From assembly GCA_049975245.1 (NCBI GenBank), contig JBNGDB010000003.1, positions 1 to 64,000 on the forward strand: a DNA stretch of 64,000 bases, in the 5' to 3' direction. Shown in pieces: positions 45,525 to 54,400 of the stretch (positions within the stretch are counted from its first letter, which is position 1; each line of letters begins with the position of its first letter). The position numbers were made by a program, and so were the translations under genes. The notes beneath the pieces are model-generated. The model was given only the letters and a program-made list of their open reading frames with translations. It was not told the DNA's origin and did not search any database. Source of the stretch: UBA117 sp049975245. Its GTDB lineage: Archaea > Methanobacteriota > Methanobacteria > Methanobacteriales > Methanobacteriaceae.

Positions 45525-46574
45525 TCATGTTCCTACTTTTATCCGGATTATTTTATCATCCCCTACTTTAGGAATACCTCTGCCGTCATTGTTAGATGTA
45601 CAAATGTATAAATCACCATTATAAGCCACTACATCCCTTATTCTTCCCAAATCTGTAAATAAAGCGGTTTGATTGGTTACAGTTTGCCCGTCTGGTGAAA
45701 GGACCAGCTGCCTTAATTGATTACCTCTAAGTCCTGTCACATATAAATTTCCTTCTAAAAATGCTATTCCTGATGGAGCTAATGTAAAATTATCATAAAA
45801 CACCATAGGATCATTATAGTTACCTGAGGTACTATTTCCCTCCTCCAGTGGCCATCCATAGTTTCCACCTTTAGTTATAATGTTTACCTCGTCATTCCTA
45901 GTTGGGCCGTGTTCAGCTGCATACATGATCTGATTTTCAGTATTCCAGGCAATACCTTGTGGGTTTCGGTGTCCATAGGACCAAACATAATTATTGAAAG
46001 GATTATCCCCTGGTACTGTTCCGTCCTTATTTAATCTCAGAATTTTTCCTGCCAGTGAATTAATGTCTTGTGCAAGAGGCTTATCCCCGGCATCACCTGT
46101 TGTGGCATAAATTTTACCATCAGGCCCAAATTTCAATCTACCCCCATTATGAATTCCAGAACTGGGAATGTTATCAATCAAAACAGTCTCTTCAGTTAAA
46201 TTAGAATTCAACCTAAACCTTGATATGCGGTTTCCATTATTTTGGGTGGTATAATAAAGGTATACATATTTATTGTTATTAAAATCAGGATCAACCGTGA
46301 TTCCTAATAGTCCGGATTCACTGACTTCTTTTACATTAATGTCAGCAACTTCTGTAACCTGATTTCCATCCCAAATCTTGACTTTACCACCCCTTTCTGT
46401 GAATATGAGTCTATCATCTGGTAAAAATGCCATAGCCCAAGGTGTATCTAAATCTTGAACAATTACCTCAGATTGATAATCAGATTCATCACCCGGTCCC
46501 GGGACAACTAATATTATCAATAGGGCGGCTATTACAATCAATATTCCTGCCAAAATAACGAATTTCTTCTGCAT
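45525..46574 (-). CDS. exported PQQ-type sugar dehydrogenase-like beta-propeller
   Basis: 349 residues. After a membrane anchor (FVILAGILIVIAALLIILVV), a six-bladed beta-propeller matches the glucose/sorbosone dehydrogenase family (QDLDTPWAMAFLPDDRLIFTERGG, RLKFGPDGKIYATTGDAGD, NPQGIAWNTENQIMYAAEHGP, LSPDGQTV). Bacterial relatives oxidise aldose sugars with PQQ. Methanogens are not known to make PQQ, so another cofactor or a binding role is possible. The second ATG (46574) is preferred over 46580, as GGGGG spacing fits. Confidence 0.82.
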   Translation of the reverse strand: MQKKFVILAGILIVIAALLIILVVPGPGDESDYQSEVIVQDLDTPWAMAFLPDDRLIFTERGGKVKIWDGNQVTEVADINVKEVSESGLLGITVDPDFNNNKYVYLYYTTQNNGNRISRFRLNSNLTEETVLIDNIPSSGIHNGGRLKFGPDGKIYATTGDAGDKPLAQDINSLAGKILRLNKDGTVPGDNPFNNYVWSYGHRNPQGIAWNTENQIMYAAEHGPTRNDEVNIITKGGNYGWPLEEGNSTSGNYNDPMVFYDNFTLAPSGIAFLEGNLYVTGLRGNQLRQLVLSPDGQTVTNQTALFTDLGRIRDVVAYNGDLYICTSNNDGRGIPKVGDDKIIRIKVGT

Positions 46575-46684
46575 ATTCATCCCCCAGTTTGTTTCTTCTG
46601 ATTAAGATTTTTTATTTAATCTAGATGAATAAATTTTTAATTTTTTAACTGATTCTTTAACTTATTGAAAATAATTAATTAGTA

Positions 46685-47095
46685 TTATGGATTTTGTTTA
46701 GCCCCACAATAAGGACAGTACTTAATCTCAGGATTTACTTTTTCACCACATTCATGACAAAATTTGTTTTTAGGGAGTTTATAGCCGCAAAAAAGGCAAT
46801 GCTTAACATTCATAGGTATTTCTTTTCCACATTTATCACAAAACTGGGTAATTTTTCTTTTTTTAGAAATATGTTTAATTTGAAAAATTTGTTTACCGCG
46901 TTTATATTCTTCATTAGTTATTTTACCCTCTTTATAAAGACGTTCAAGTGGTTCAGAAAGCCATTCATAAGGATTTTCTTTTCTTTTCTTATTTAAACCA
47001 AAAAGTTTTTTCAACCTTAGGTATTCTCTCCTGGTCAATTTCTTTTTATTATATAATTCACTTAATTCCTTTTCAATATCAGTGATGGTGACCAT
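46685..47095 (-). CDS. helical-hairpin protein with double zinc ribbon
   Basis: 136 residues. The first half contains two short helix-turn modules (LYNKKKLTRREYLRLKKLFG and LYKEGKITNEEYKRGKQIF), like SHOCT-type modules. The second half has two zinc ribbons: CDKCGKEIPMNVKHCLFCG and CHECGEKVNPEIKYCPYCG. AAGGAGTTTCTTAA precedes the ATG. It lies 17 bases after the DnaJ-like-cysteine membrane protein and is probably translated from the same message. Function is unknown. Confidence 0.62.
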   Translation of the reverse strand: MVTITDIEKELSELYNKKKLTRREYLRLKKLFGLNKKRKENPYEWLSEPLERLYKEGKITNEEYKRGKQIFQIKHISKKRKITQFCDKCGKEIPMNVKHCLFCGYKLPKNKFCHECGEKVNPEIKYCPYCGAKQNP

Positions 47096-47112
47096 TTAAG
47101 AAACTCCTTAGC

Positions 47113-47835
47113 TTAAAAATACTGTTTTTTACCAGTTGAATCTAAATTATACATTCCTCGACTATCATAATTTATATTATATCTAGAATTCGCCTTATAA
47201 GTATCCAGAAGAACTTTATCCGCTGCTGAAGGTGGAAGATGTCTTAAACTCATTGACTGCTTAGTCCAGTATTTCACTGAATCAACAACTTTACTCCCCA
47301 ATTTTATACTCTCTTGAATATAAGTATCAAAATCAAGCCCATATTGATAGACGAAATGCATTACCCTTGGATTATACAAAATTCGGCTGGCTAACTGACC
47401 GACCACTGGTAAACTAATAATAGCCTTGGTTAAACTCATTTTTCCAAGCATAGAAGTTACAAACCCTGCCGCTGGTGGGCCTGCAACAATAATTGTACCG
47501 CCTACGATAACAATACCTGCAAATACAACTAACATACCCCCTGCCAGAGCAGCCCCCGGATCAAGTCCAGAAGTTGAAGGAGGTACGTAATTTACGCCAG
47601 TGCCATTATTTTGTGTATCTGAATCTGGAGTGTAAATTACACCAGTGCCGTTACAATCAGGACAGGTTTTTAGACCTTCACCATGATCAGCTGCAGCGCC
47701 ACATTTAGCACATACTTTACCATCTCCACCACAAGTAGGACAGGGCCTTTCTGCAGCAAATACTAACCCTAAATAACTTAGAATAAACAATAGAATTATT
47801 ATAAAGAAATAAACCTTTTTTTGATCATATTTCAA
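47113..47835 (-). CDS. exported/membrane protein with a DnaJ-like cysteine-rich region
   Basis: 240 residues starting at TTG with GGGGATTAAA before it. A signal segment (about 6-25) leads into CPTCGGDGKVCAKCG and CPDCNGTG, CxxCxGxG repeats like the zinc-binding part of DnaJ. A Ser/Thr/Asn linker, a glycine/alanine-rich hydrophobic stretch (ALAGGMLVVFAGIVIVGGTIIVAGPPAAG) and a mixed C-terminus follow. If the first helix is a cleaved signal, the zinc region lies outside the cell, which is unusual. No family is recognised. Confidence 0.55.
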   Translation of the reverse strand: MKYDQKKVYFFIIILLFILSYLGLVFAAERPCPTCGGDGKVCAKCGAAADHGEGLKTCPDCNGTGVIYTPDSDTQNNGTGVNYVPPSTSGLDPGAALAGGMLVVFAGIVIVGGTIIVAGPPAAGFVTSMLGKMSLTKAIISLPVVGQLASRILYNPRVMHFVYQYGLDFDTYIQESIKLGSKVVDSVKYWTKQSMSLRHLPPSAADKVLLDTYKANSRYNINYDSRGMYNLDSTGKKQYF

Positions 47836-48128
47836 TTTAATCCCCGTGTTTATTATTTTATATAAAGGGAAATAAAAATATTTTTCGTTTTCATGCGAAG
47901 TTTATTATTTTAATGGTTATAATTAAAATTTTTTTAAATTTAGTAAGTAAATTTAGTTAATTTTGAGTAATAACATTTTTAATAAAAATTAAATTTAAAG
48001 TTGTAATAAAGTTGTTAAAATTTACTAGAAGAAAGAAAATAAAATTCAGAATAAATATCCTCTTTATTATCAATTAGATTAAATAAAGATTCAATTACAT
48101 TATTTATAAAATTGACTCGTAAAACGGT

Positions 48129-49136
48129 TTAACTATTCAAAACATAATTATTTGAATATACTACTTCTAGTTTAATTTTTCTTCCAAAAATTTTACCCTT
48201 AACCCTCTTTTCAAGTTCTTCAAGAGAGGGAAGTTGCCCATTTCCCACAATCCTAACAGTTACAATATCTTCTTTAGACTCAGCATCAACAGAGACCAAT
48301 TCATATCCACTGCCACTTAACCAATTAATTGATGCCTCATTTATGGTTTGAGTAATGCTATTATCAATATAGATATTGTGACCCGTATAGGCTAGAGGTA
48401 CAGAAATTAGAACCATCATAACTATTGCAATTGCTATGCCCCTTTTCTTGGCAATTTGAGACTTATCTTTCACTGCTATTTTAGAAAAGCCCATGATACC
48501 AAAAAGGGCAGCCCCAGTAAGGAGAATAGCAAAATAATTAGTCATAAAAAGCAAAAGGCTTCCCATTGCCAGGGAATAATTGGAAGATGCCAATAAAATA
48601 CCCACATTTGCTAATGGAGGAACCAGGGATATGGCGATGGCCACTCCCGGTAATGTATCAGAAACATCATGACGGGACATGGCAAAAGCACCTGCAATCC
48701 CAGTAACCAGAGCAGCTAAAAGGTCTAAAAGTCTTGGAGAAGTTCTAACAATGACTTGACCAATGTTTTCCGGTTGAAAAAAACTGGTCATTGGCAATGT
48801 CAAAAAGAATCCCACAGCAATGGCCGTGACTATTCCTCCCAGACTTACCAATAGTGAACTCCTAATAGCTACACTATCACTTGCGCTGATACTAAAAGCC
48901 AGGCCCATGATAGGTAGCATTAGAGGCGCTATAATCATGGCTCCAATAATTACCGCTACAGAATCTCCCAAAAGTCCGTAGGTAGAAATACCCGAAGCAA
49001 GGATAAGCAAGCAGAAAAATTTCACCAGCTTTTTTTTAATATCCACACCTTCGTACACTACTAGGTCCCTAATTCTTTTTACTTCTGCTTCATCAACAGG
49101 ATCCCCATGTAGCAATGTACCAATAGATTGTTTCAT
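48129..49136 (-). CDS. DUF389 family membrane protein (TIGR00341)
   Basis: 335 residues from ATG 49136, with GGAG upstream. About six hydrophobic segments carry the DUF389 blocks GDSVAVIIGAMIIAPLMLPIMGLAF and DVSDTLPGVAIAISLVPPLANVGILLAS. A soluble C-terminal ~70 residues contains NGQLPSLEELEKRVK. The family is widespread and of unknown function. It is preceded by the CrtC-like gene on the same strand with a ~37-base gap, so a shared transcript is possible. Confidence 0.82.
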   Translation of the reverse strand: MKQSIGTLLHGDPVDEAEVKRIRDLVVYEGVDIKKKLVKFFCLLILASGISTYGLLGDSVAVIIGAMIIAPLMLPIMGLAFSISASDSVAIRSSLLVSLGGIVTAIAVGFFLTLPMTSFFQPENIGQVIVRTSPRLLDLLAALVTGIAGAFAMSRHDVSDTLPGVAIAISLVPPLANVGILLASSNYSLAMGSLLLFMTNYFAILLTGAALFGIMGFSKIAVKDKSQIAKKRGIAIAIVMMVLISVPLAYTGHNIYIDNSITQTINEASINWLSGSGYELVSVDAESKEDIVTVRIVGNGQLPSLEELEKRVKGKIFGRKIKLEVVYSNNYVLNS

Positions 49137-49173
49137 GTCAATCTCCACTATTTATAAATAAAAAATGTTGATT

Positions 49174-50049
49174 CTACTTAGGAACTAAAAATTCAGCCAC
49201 ACCATAACCTTCTTTACCTTCCCAATTGTATTTAGAAATAGTTTCTATAATGATCATATCCCCATCAACTGGAACCATTCCATATCTAATAACTTCCCCC
49301 TCTACCGGATATTTGGTACCTTTTTTGTCAAATAATTTCATTGAAAATTTAGAAGGGACACCATTATTAAAATCTAGATCTATATCTGATTTTATTAACG
49401 GTTCATTAGCGGAACCTGTATAAAAGTATCCTGCATCCACATCTCCTTCATCAACAGAAAGTTTAGTTATGTTAAAAGCTTCTTCATTTGAAAATTCTGA
49501 ATTGATCCACATCCACATCTTAGGAGAACCCCATGCTCTTACACCGCGGCTTAAATCTCTTTCACCTAATCCTTCAATTTCAAATAATTCCCCATCTACT
49601 TCAACTTTTCCTAAAGCTTTTCCAAATTGTTCATAATGCTCAGAAGCAACATTTGATGACATTTCTGTTTGTTTTTCATCAACACAATCTACATAATCCA
49701 TGATAGGATTTAGTGCTTCCCAAAATACGTCCATTTTAACTTTAAATTTAGTATTTTCCATTGGATTAAAAATTGAACCTTCATATTTAAGATTCCATTT
49801 ACCAGTTTCAATTTCCTGGTATTCTAAACCTGCAATACTCCATGGTTTATCATCACAGGGAGTTTCTAATTTAATCCCTGCTACTATATGTGGAGACATT
49901 AAATAGAAGAACATTGATTTCTCATTTTTATTAATCTTATTTCCTATCCGCATAAAAGCGGTTAAATCATTTTTTTTATCATGAAAATTAAAATAATAGC
50001 TTTCATTCCATTCTTCATGTTTTTTTAGTGTTTCTAAATCAACGCTCAT
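49174..50049 (-). CDS. CrtC/DUF7064-like beta-barrel protein
   Basis: 291 residues from ATG 50049, with TGTGATT upstream; the frame runs 31 codons further but that part is basic and poorly conserved in appearance. The sequence is all-beta, with GLGERDLSRGVRAWGSPKMWMWINSEF near residue 175. That resembles the G-x-RDHSWG-x-RDW type motif of DUF7064 and the carotenoid-1,2-hydratase (CrtC) superfamily, but His is Leu here. Bacterial relatives often lie near phosphotransferase genes. A PEP-utilising enzyme is the next gene upstream. Function is unknown. Confidence 0.5.
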   Translation of the reverse strand: MSVDLETLKKHEEWNESYYFNFHDKKNDLTAFMRIGNKINKNEKSMFFYLMSPHIVAGIKLETPCDDKPWSIAGLEYQEIETGKWNLKYEGSIFNPMENTKFKVKMDVFWEALNPIMDYVDCVDEKQTEMSSNVASEHYEQFGKALGKVEVDGELFEIEGLGERDLSRGVRAWGSPKMWMWINSEFSNEEAFNITKLSVDEGDVDAGYFYTGSANEPLIKSDIDLDFNNGVPSKFSMKLFDKKGTKYPVEGEVIRYGMVPVDGDMIIIETISKYNWEGKEGYGVAEFLVPK

Positions 50050-50215
50050 ATAATCACATTTAATATAATTTTTTTTTAAATATTTAGCCTTAACCGATTT
50101 TTTTAAATTAACTAGTAAAGAACTAATATACTCAATATTCACAATTAAATATTATTTATAAATTAATTAACTATTAAAAATACTATTTATTAGAAAATAA
50201 TATTTTTTATATTGT

Positions 50216-52933
50216 TTAATCATTTTTTTTAAATATTACTCCTTCGTTACCATCAACTACGAGTTCTTCACCAGTTTTAAAGATTTCTGTAGCTCCTTTA
50301 ACAGCAGTTACAGCAGGTATTCTGTATTCACGAGATATTACGGCACCATGGGATAATATTCCACCAGTTTCCGTTATAAGTCCGCCTATCTTTGAGAATA
50401 CTGCAGTCCAGGCAGGATCTGTGTTACTTGTAATTAAAATTTCATTATCTTCCAGTTTTGATAATTCTTCAATTGATTCAACCACTCTGGCCACGCCATG
50501 GAATGTGCCAGGGCTTGCTGCCGCGCCGTAAACTGAATTTTTATCATACTCCATAACTGTATCGTCAAATTCAATACCATTTTTTATGAATTTTGGTGGA
50601 AGTGATGATTTATACCGGTAAAATTCCTTTTTTCTTTTTAGGATCTTTTCCCTAATTTTAGAATATGTAATTTCATTTGATTCGGTGGATGAATTTTCTT
50701 GGTTAAAAAAACGGAATAATTCTTTTTCATATAAAAAGAAAACGTCATCAACTTCATTTATAATATTTTCTATCATTAATCTTCGCCCCATTTCTAAAAG
50801 CATCAATCTTTGACGGAAAAGTAAGTGATCTAAATAAAATCTCTGATTTTCTCTGAAGGTTAAATATCTTTGAGCCAGATTTAGCACCAGGAAAAATATT
50901 TTTGATTTAAAAAATCCAAAACTTTGTTTTTTTATTCTATACTTAACATCTTTTTCAGTTTCTAATCTATTTCTACGGCTTTCATCTTCCTTTTTTCTTA
51001 AATCCAGATCTGACGAAGATAATAATTTGATAACTTCCAAAACGTAACCTTTATCTTCTCGCCATCGAGGATATAGAATTTCGCGAGTGTTTGATCTATG
51101 CCCATAATTCTTTATAAAAGAATCAAAACAGTTTTTAAAAGATGTGTTCAAGGAAATCAAATCATTTATATCAGATTCATTTAAAGAATTTAAATTATCA
51201 ATGGAATTTATTTTTTCTAACAAATTTTTGTCCTTTCTTAAAATTTTCGCTAAATCAGAGAAACTAATATTCATTTCAACTGTTTTATTATCTTCTAACC
51301 CTGAAATTAAACCAGCATATAGTTTACCATCGCTATCCCCCATCCATTCTACCAGCCAGTTCTTAATCATTAGGTTAGTTGCTATGGAATGGGATACCAT
51401 GCCGTATCTTATAAGTTGATAGTGTTTGATACCTGATGTTTCAATATCATTATAAATTGATAAGAGTTCTGCGTCACTAATTGTTTTTAAGTCTATATTA
51501 TCAAATGATTCACATTTTTCCATAAATCCTTTGGACCATTTTTTATATGCTTTATCTGTTTTATGCATCATTCCATCCGGGTCCCGGATAGCTACCAATA
51601 TCTGCGATATTAAAGTTTTATGTAATATGGATGGATACTGGGATATTCTCTCCTGATCTTCTATTGGAAAATAATTTAATAATTCTTTGGACCGTGCAAA
51701 TTTGGGATAATATGAAAAAGCTTTTTCTAATACCCAACTATTGAAATAAACCCTTGATTTATGAAGTTTTAAAAGTTTAGAGTCTGTTATTTCTTTATAA
51801 CCCATTATCCTGGCGCCTTCATGATTTACATAATCTGTCAGCATTTTACCCATTACATCATAAAAAAGAGGTGTTGTGGCATCTGCCCAGTACTCATCCC
51901 CATAAGCTCTGGTCCATAAAATATCATCTTTCTTTGAACTATCAGTTAGAGTTGTAACTGGTCGGGATTGTAATATATAAATATTTGAATTTTTTTTATC
52001 AATATTATCTATCTTGCTTTTTCCACAGTCAATAGCCCATTCAATGTCTTGAGCTACACCAAAATATTCTTCAAGTTCTATTCCTTTATTTAGTAATTCT
52101 TTAAGTAATTTTTCATTAAGGCTTGATTTTTCCCTTTTTTCTTCACTTATAGATGTTAGAGTATTTTCACCATTTTTAAGGAAATATCCTTTCTTTTTTG
52201 TTTTAATATTTTTTTCAATGATATTTCCCTGTCGATCTATAACAAAACTATCTGGTGTAACAATTCCAGAGGCAATAGCTTCTCCAAACCCCCATGTGGA
52301 CTCAATAACAATATTATTAGAACCATCTACTGGATTAGAGGTGAAAGTCACTCCACTTATTTCAGCATTAGCCATTTTTTGTACTAATACTGCTATTCCT
52401 GCAGCCTCTATTTCTGTGTCTAAATGTCCGATTGAAGAATCATGCCTATATTTTACGGCCCGATCGTTCCAGTATGATGCCCAACAATCTATGATTTTCG
52501 TTAGAATGTCCTTTTTTTCAATATTTAAAAAACTATCTAATTGCCCTGCAAAACTAGCGTCTTCCAGATCCTCTGCAACCGCAGAAGACCGTACAGCATA
52601 ATAACCGTCAGGAAGTTTATTAATTTTATTAGTAATTTCTAAAAATAGATTTTGAGGTAACTTCTGGGATCTTATAATGTTTCTTATAAAGGAACATCCT
52701 TTAGAAATAGAATCTTCATTTTTAAAGTCTATCGAATCTATTATCTTGGATATTTTGCCTTCTAATTCTTGTTTAATAAAAAAATCATAGGCCTCTACAG
52801 AAACAATAATTGCCGGAGGAACATTAAACCCAGCAGAGGATAATTTACTTAGATTAAGTGCTTTACCTCCAATTTTTTCTATTGGTAGGTTTTCTTCTTT
52901 AAGTTTTATCACATAACTAGATGTATCCGCCAT
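50216..52933 (-). CDS. PEP-utilising enzyme, rifampicin phosphotransferase (RPH)-like architecture
   Basis: 905 residues. Residues 1-~335 are the ATP-grasp PEP synthase N-domain (GGKALNLSKLSSAGFNVPP, YYAVRSSAVAEDLEDASFAG, WAIDCGKSK). A ~450-residue central domain is unlike PpsA and is helical. The C-terminal swivelling domain has TDPAWTAVFSKIGGLITETG and GGILSHGAVISRE, with catalytic His862. The PEP-binding barrel is missing. This order is that of rifampicin phosphotransferase, where phosphate passes from ATP through His to a small molecule. The acceptor here is unknown. Confidence 0.75.
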   Translation of the reverse strand: MADTSSYVIKLKEENLPIEKIGGKALNLSKLSSAGFNVPPAIIVSVEAYDFFIKQELEGKISKIIDSIDFKNEDSISKGCSFIRNIIRSQKLPQNLFLEITNKINKLPDGYYAVRSSAVAEDLEDASFAGQLDSFLNIEKKDILTKIIDCWASYWNDRAVKYRHDSSIGHLDTEIEAAGIAVLVQKMANAEISGVTFTSNPVDGSNNIVIESTWGFGEAIASGIVTPDSFVIDRQGNIIEKNIKTKKKGYFLKNGENTLTSISEEKREKSSLNEKLLKELLNKGIELEEYFGVAQDIEWAIDCGKSKIDNIDKKNSNIYILQSRPVTTLTDSSKKDDILWTRAYGDEYWADATTPLFYDVMGKMLTDYVNHEGARIMGYKEITDSKLLKLHKSRVYFNSWVLEKAFSYYPKFARSKELLNYFPIEDQERISQYPSILHKTLISQILVAIRDPDGMMHKTDKAYKKWSKGFMEKCESFDNIDLKTISDAELLSIYNDIETSGIKHYQLIRYGMVSHSIATNLMIKNWLVEWMGDSDGKLYAGLISGLEDNKTVEMNISFSDLAKILRKDKNLLEKINSIDNLNSLNESDINDLISLNTSFKNCFDSFIKNYGHRSNTREILYPRWREDKGYVLEVIKLLSSSDLDLRKKEDESRRNRLETEKDVKYRIKKQSFGFFKSKIFFLVLNLAQRYLTFRENQRFYLDHLLFRQRLMLLEMGRRLMIENIINEVDDVFFLYEKELFRFFNQENSSTESNEITYSKIREKILKRKKEFYRYKSSLPPKFIKNGIEFDDTVMEYDKNSVYGAAASPGTFHGVARVVESIEELSKLEDNEILITSNTDPAWTAVFSKIGGLITETGGILSHGAVISREYRIPAVTAVKGATEIFKTGEELVVDGNEGVIFKKND

Positions 52934-53172
52934 ATTATCATTCCGATGGTATAATCACTTATTTTACATATTTATTTTAAAATAAGTTAAAATCTGTATT
53001 TAATTTTTATTAGGTTGAATATAAACCATATGATTTTTTTTAAATTTAAATATAATCTAAAAATCATTATATAAAAGTAATATTGCTAGATTAGGGTTAT
53101 ATATAAATTCTAATATAATTTATAATAGAATAAAACTCTATTCAAATAATTAAAAATCTATTTGTGATTTAA

Positions 53173-53805
53173 ATGTTAAAAATTGTTGATCATATTCTGG
53201 CACAGGAAATACTTGCAAAAATAAGGAAGAAAGGAATTGATAGTGTAAGATTTAGAACTGGTGTGGTTGAAATTGGACGTCTTATAAGCTACGAATTTAT
53301 TAATACTATGGAAAGAGAAACTATTGAAGTTGAAACACCTTTAGGAGTAGCTGAAGGAATTAAAGTTAAGAATATTAAAGATGTGGTTGTAATAAGTATA
53401 TTAAGAGCTGCAATTCCCTTAGTTGATGGTATTATGCGAGTTTTTCCCGAAGCACAGTGCGGTGTGGTTGGTGCTTGGAGAGAGGATAACCCTCCATTTA
53501 ATGTTAAAATGGACTACCTAAAAATACCTAATTTAGATAACAAGATAGTGATCGTGGCAGATCCTATGTTAGCAACAGGCAATACCATGAATAAAATTTT
53601 AATGGAAATAAAGAAGTTTGGTAAACCTAGAAGATTAACGCTCTTCAATATTATATCCACTGAAGAGGGTATTGCCAAGATAACTAATAACCACCCTGAA
53701 ATCGAGATATATACCTGCTCCATTGAAAAAAAATTAAGCAAAGAAGGTTACATTATACCAGGATTAGGCGATGCTGGAGATATTGCCTTCGGCAAACCTA
53801 ATTAG
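53173..53805 (+). CDS. upp: uracil phosphoribosyltransferase
   Basis: 210 residues of the UPRTase fold. KNIKDVVVISILRAAIPLVDGIM gives the ILRA block, VVIVADPMLATGNTM is the PRPP-binding loop, and PGLGDAGDIAFG closes the protein. The enzyme makes UMP from uracil and PRPP. The opening KIRKKGIDSVRFRTGVVEIGRLISYEF is like archaeal Upp. GTGATTTAA precedes the ATG. It ends in TAG five bases before the convergent fumarase-beta gene. Confidence 0.92.
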   Translation: MLKIVDHILAQEILAKIRKKGIDSVRFRTGVVEIGRLISYEFINTMERETIEVETPLGVAEGIKVKNIKDVVVISILRAAIPLVDGIMRVFPEAQCGVVGAWREDNPPFNVKMDYLKIPNLDNKIVIVADPMLATGNTMNKILMEIKKFGKPRRLTLFNIISTEEGIAKITNNHPEIEIYTCSIEKKLSKEGYIIPGLGDAGDIAFGKPN

Positions 53806-53809
53806 TCAA

Positions 53810-54307
53810 TTAATCATATAAGGACTTTCCATGAGCCACGGCCACAATTCCAGGTATTCCGTCTACTTCTAATTGGTATAATGCCTCCATTCCCTCTTCC
53901 GGGAATGCTACTATCTTTTTAGATAATATTTTACTTGTTAATAACGCGGCAACAGGGGGAGTTACAACATATAAAGATTTTTTATTATTTAAAGCATTAA
54001 CAGTTTCTTTTTTTAGAGAACCTTTGCCTATATGTATTTTAACTCCGTATTCTGCAAGTTTTGGTATATTTTCTTCAATATCCTCCTTATTACTACTGGT
54101 TGGCGCGATTCCAGCATCGCTTACTGCTGTATGCATAATTACTGATCCTTTCATATCCAAAAATTTATTTTCTTTTTTAAGTTCTTTAACCAACCGCGGT
54201 AAAGCAGCATCCCTACCAGTGAATATTTTACCATAAATATAGATCTGGTCCCCTACTTTTAAATTTTCAATTTCATCATCATTTATTGGAGTTTTTAATA
54301 TATTCAT
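53810..54307 (-). CDS. fumarate hydratase beta-subunit (FumA C-terminal/TtdB) family protein
   Basis: 165 residues from ATG 54307; the GTG three codons earlier is part of GGTGAGTCTC. Blocks include GDQIYIYGKIFTGRDAALPRL near residue 20, HTAVSDAGIAPTSSNKEDI and HIGKGSLKKETVNAL. The beta subunit pairs with an Fe-S alpha subunit in class I fumarases and tartrate dehydratases, and no alpha gene is adjacent. It acts in the incomplete reductive citric acid route of methanogens. It follows mfnA with about 90 bases between. Confidence 0.88.
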   Translation of the reverse strand: MNILKTPINDDEIENLKVGDQIYIYGKIFTGRDAALPRLVKELKKENKFLDMKGSVIMHTAVSDAGIAPTSSNKEDIEENIPKLAEYGVKIHIGKGSLKKETVNALNNKKSLYVVTPPVAALLTSKILSKKIVAFPEEGMEALYQLEVDGIPGIVAVAHGKSLYD

Positions 54308-54400
54308 GAGACTCACCAGTAGAAGGCAAAATTAGGTATTTTAATACTATTATTTATTGAATTTACTGATTTATTTAGAGTATTTACGTGTTAAATTCAT

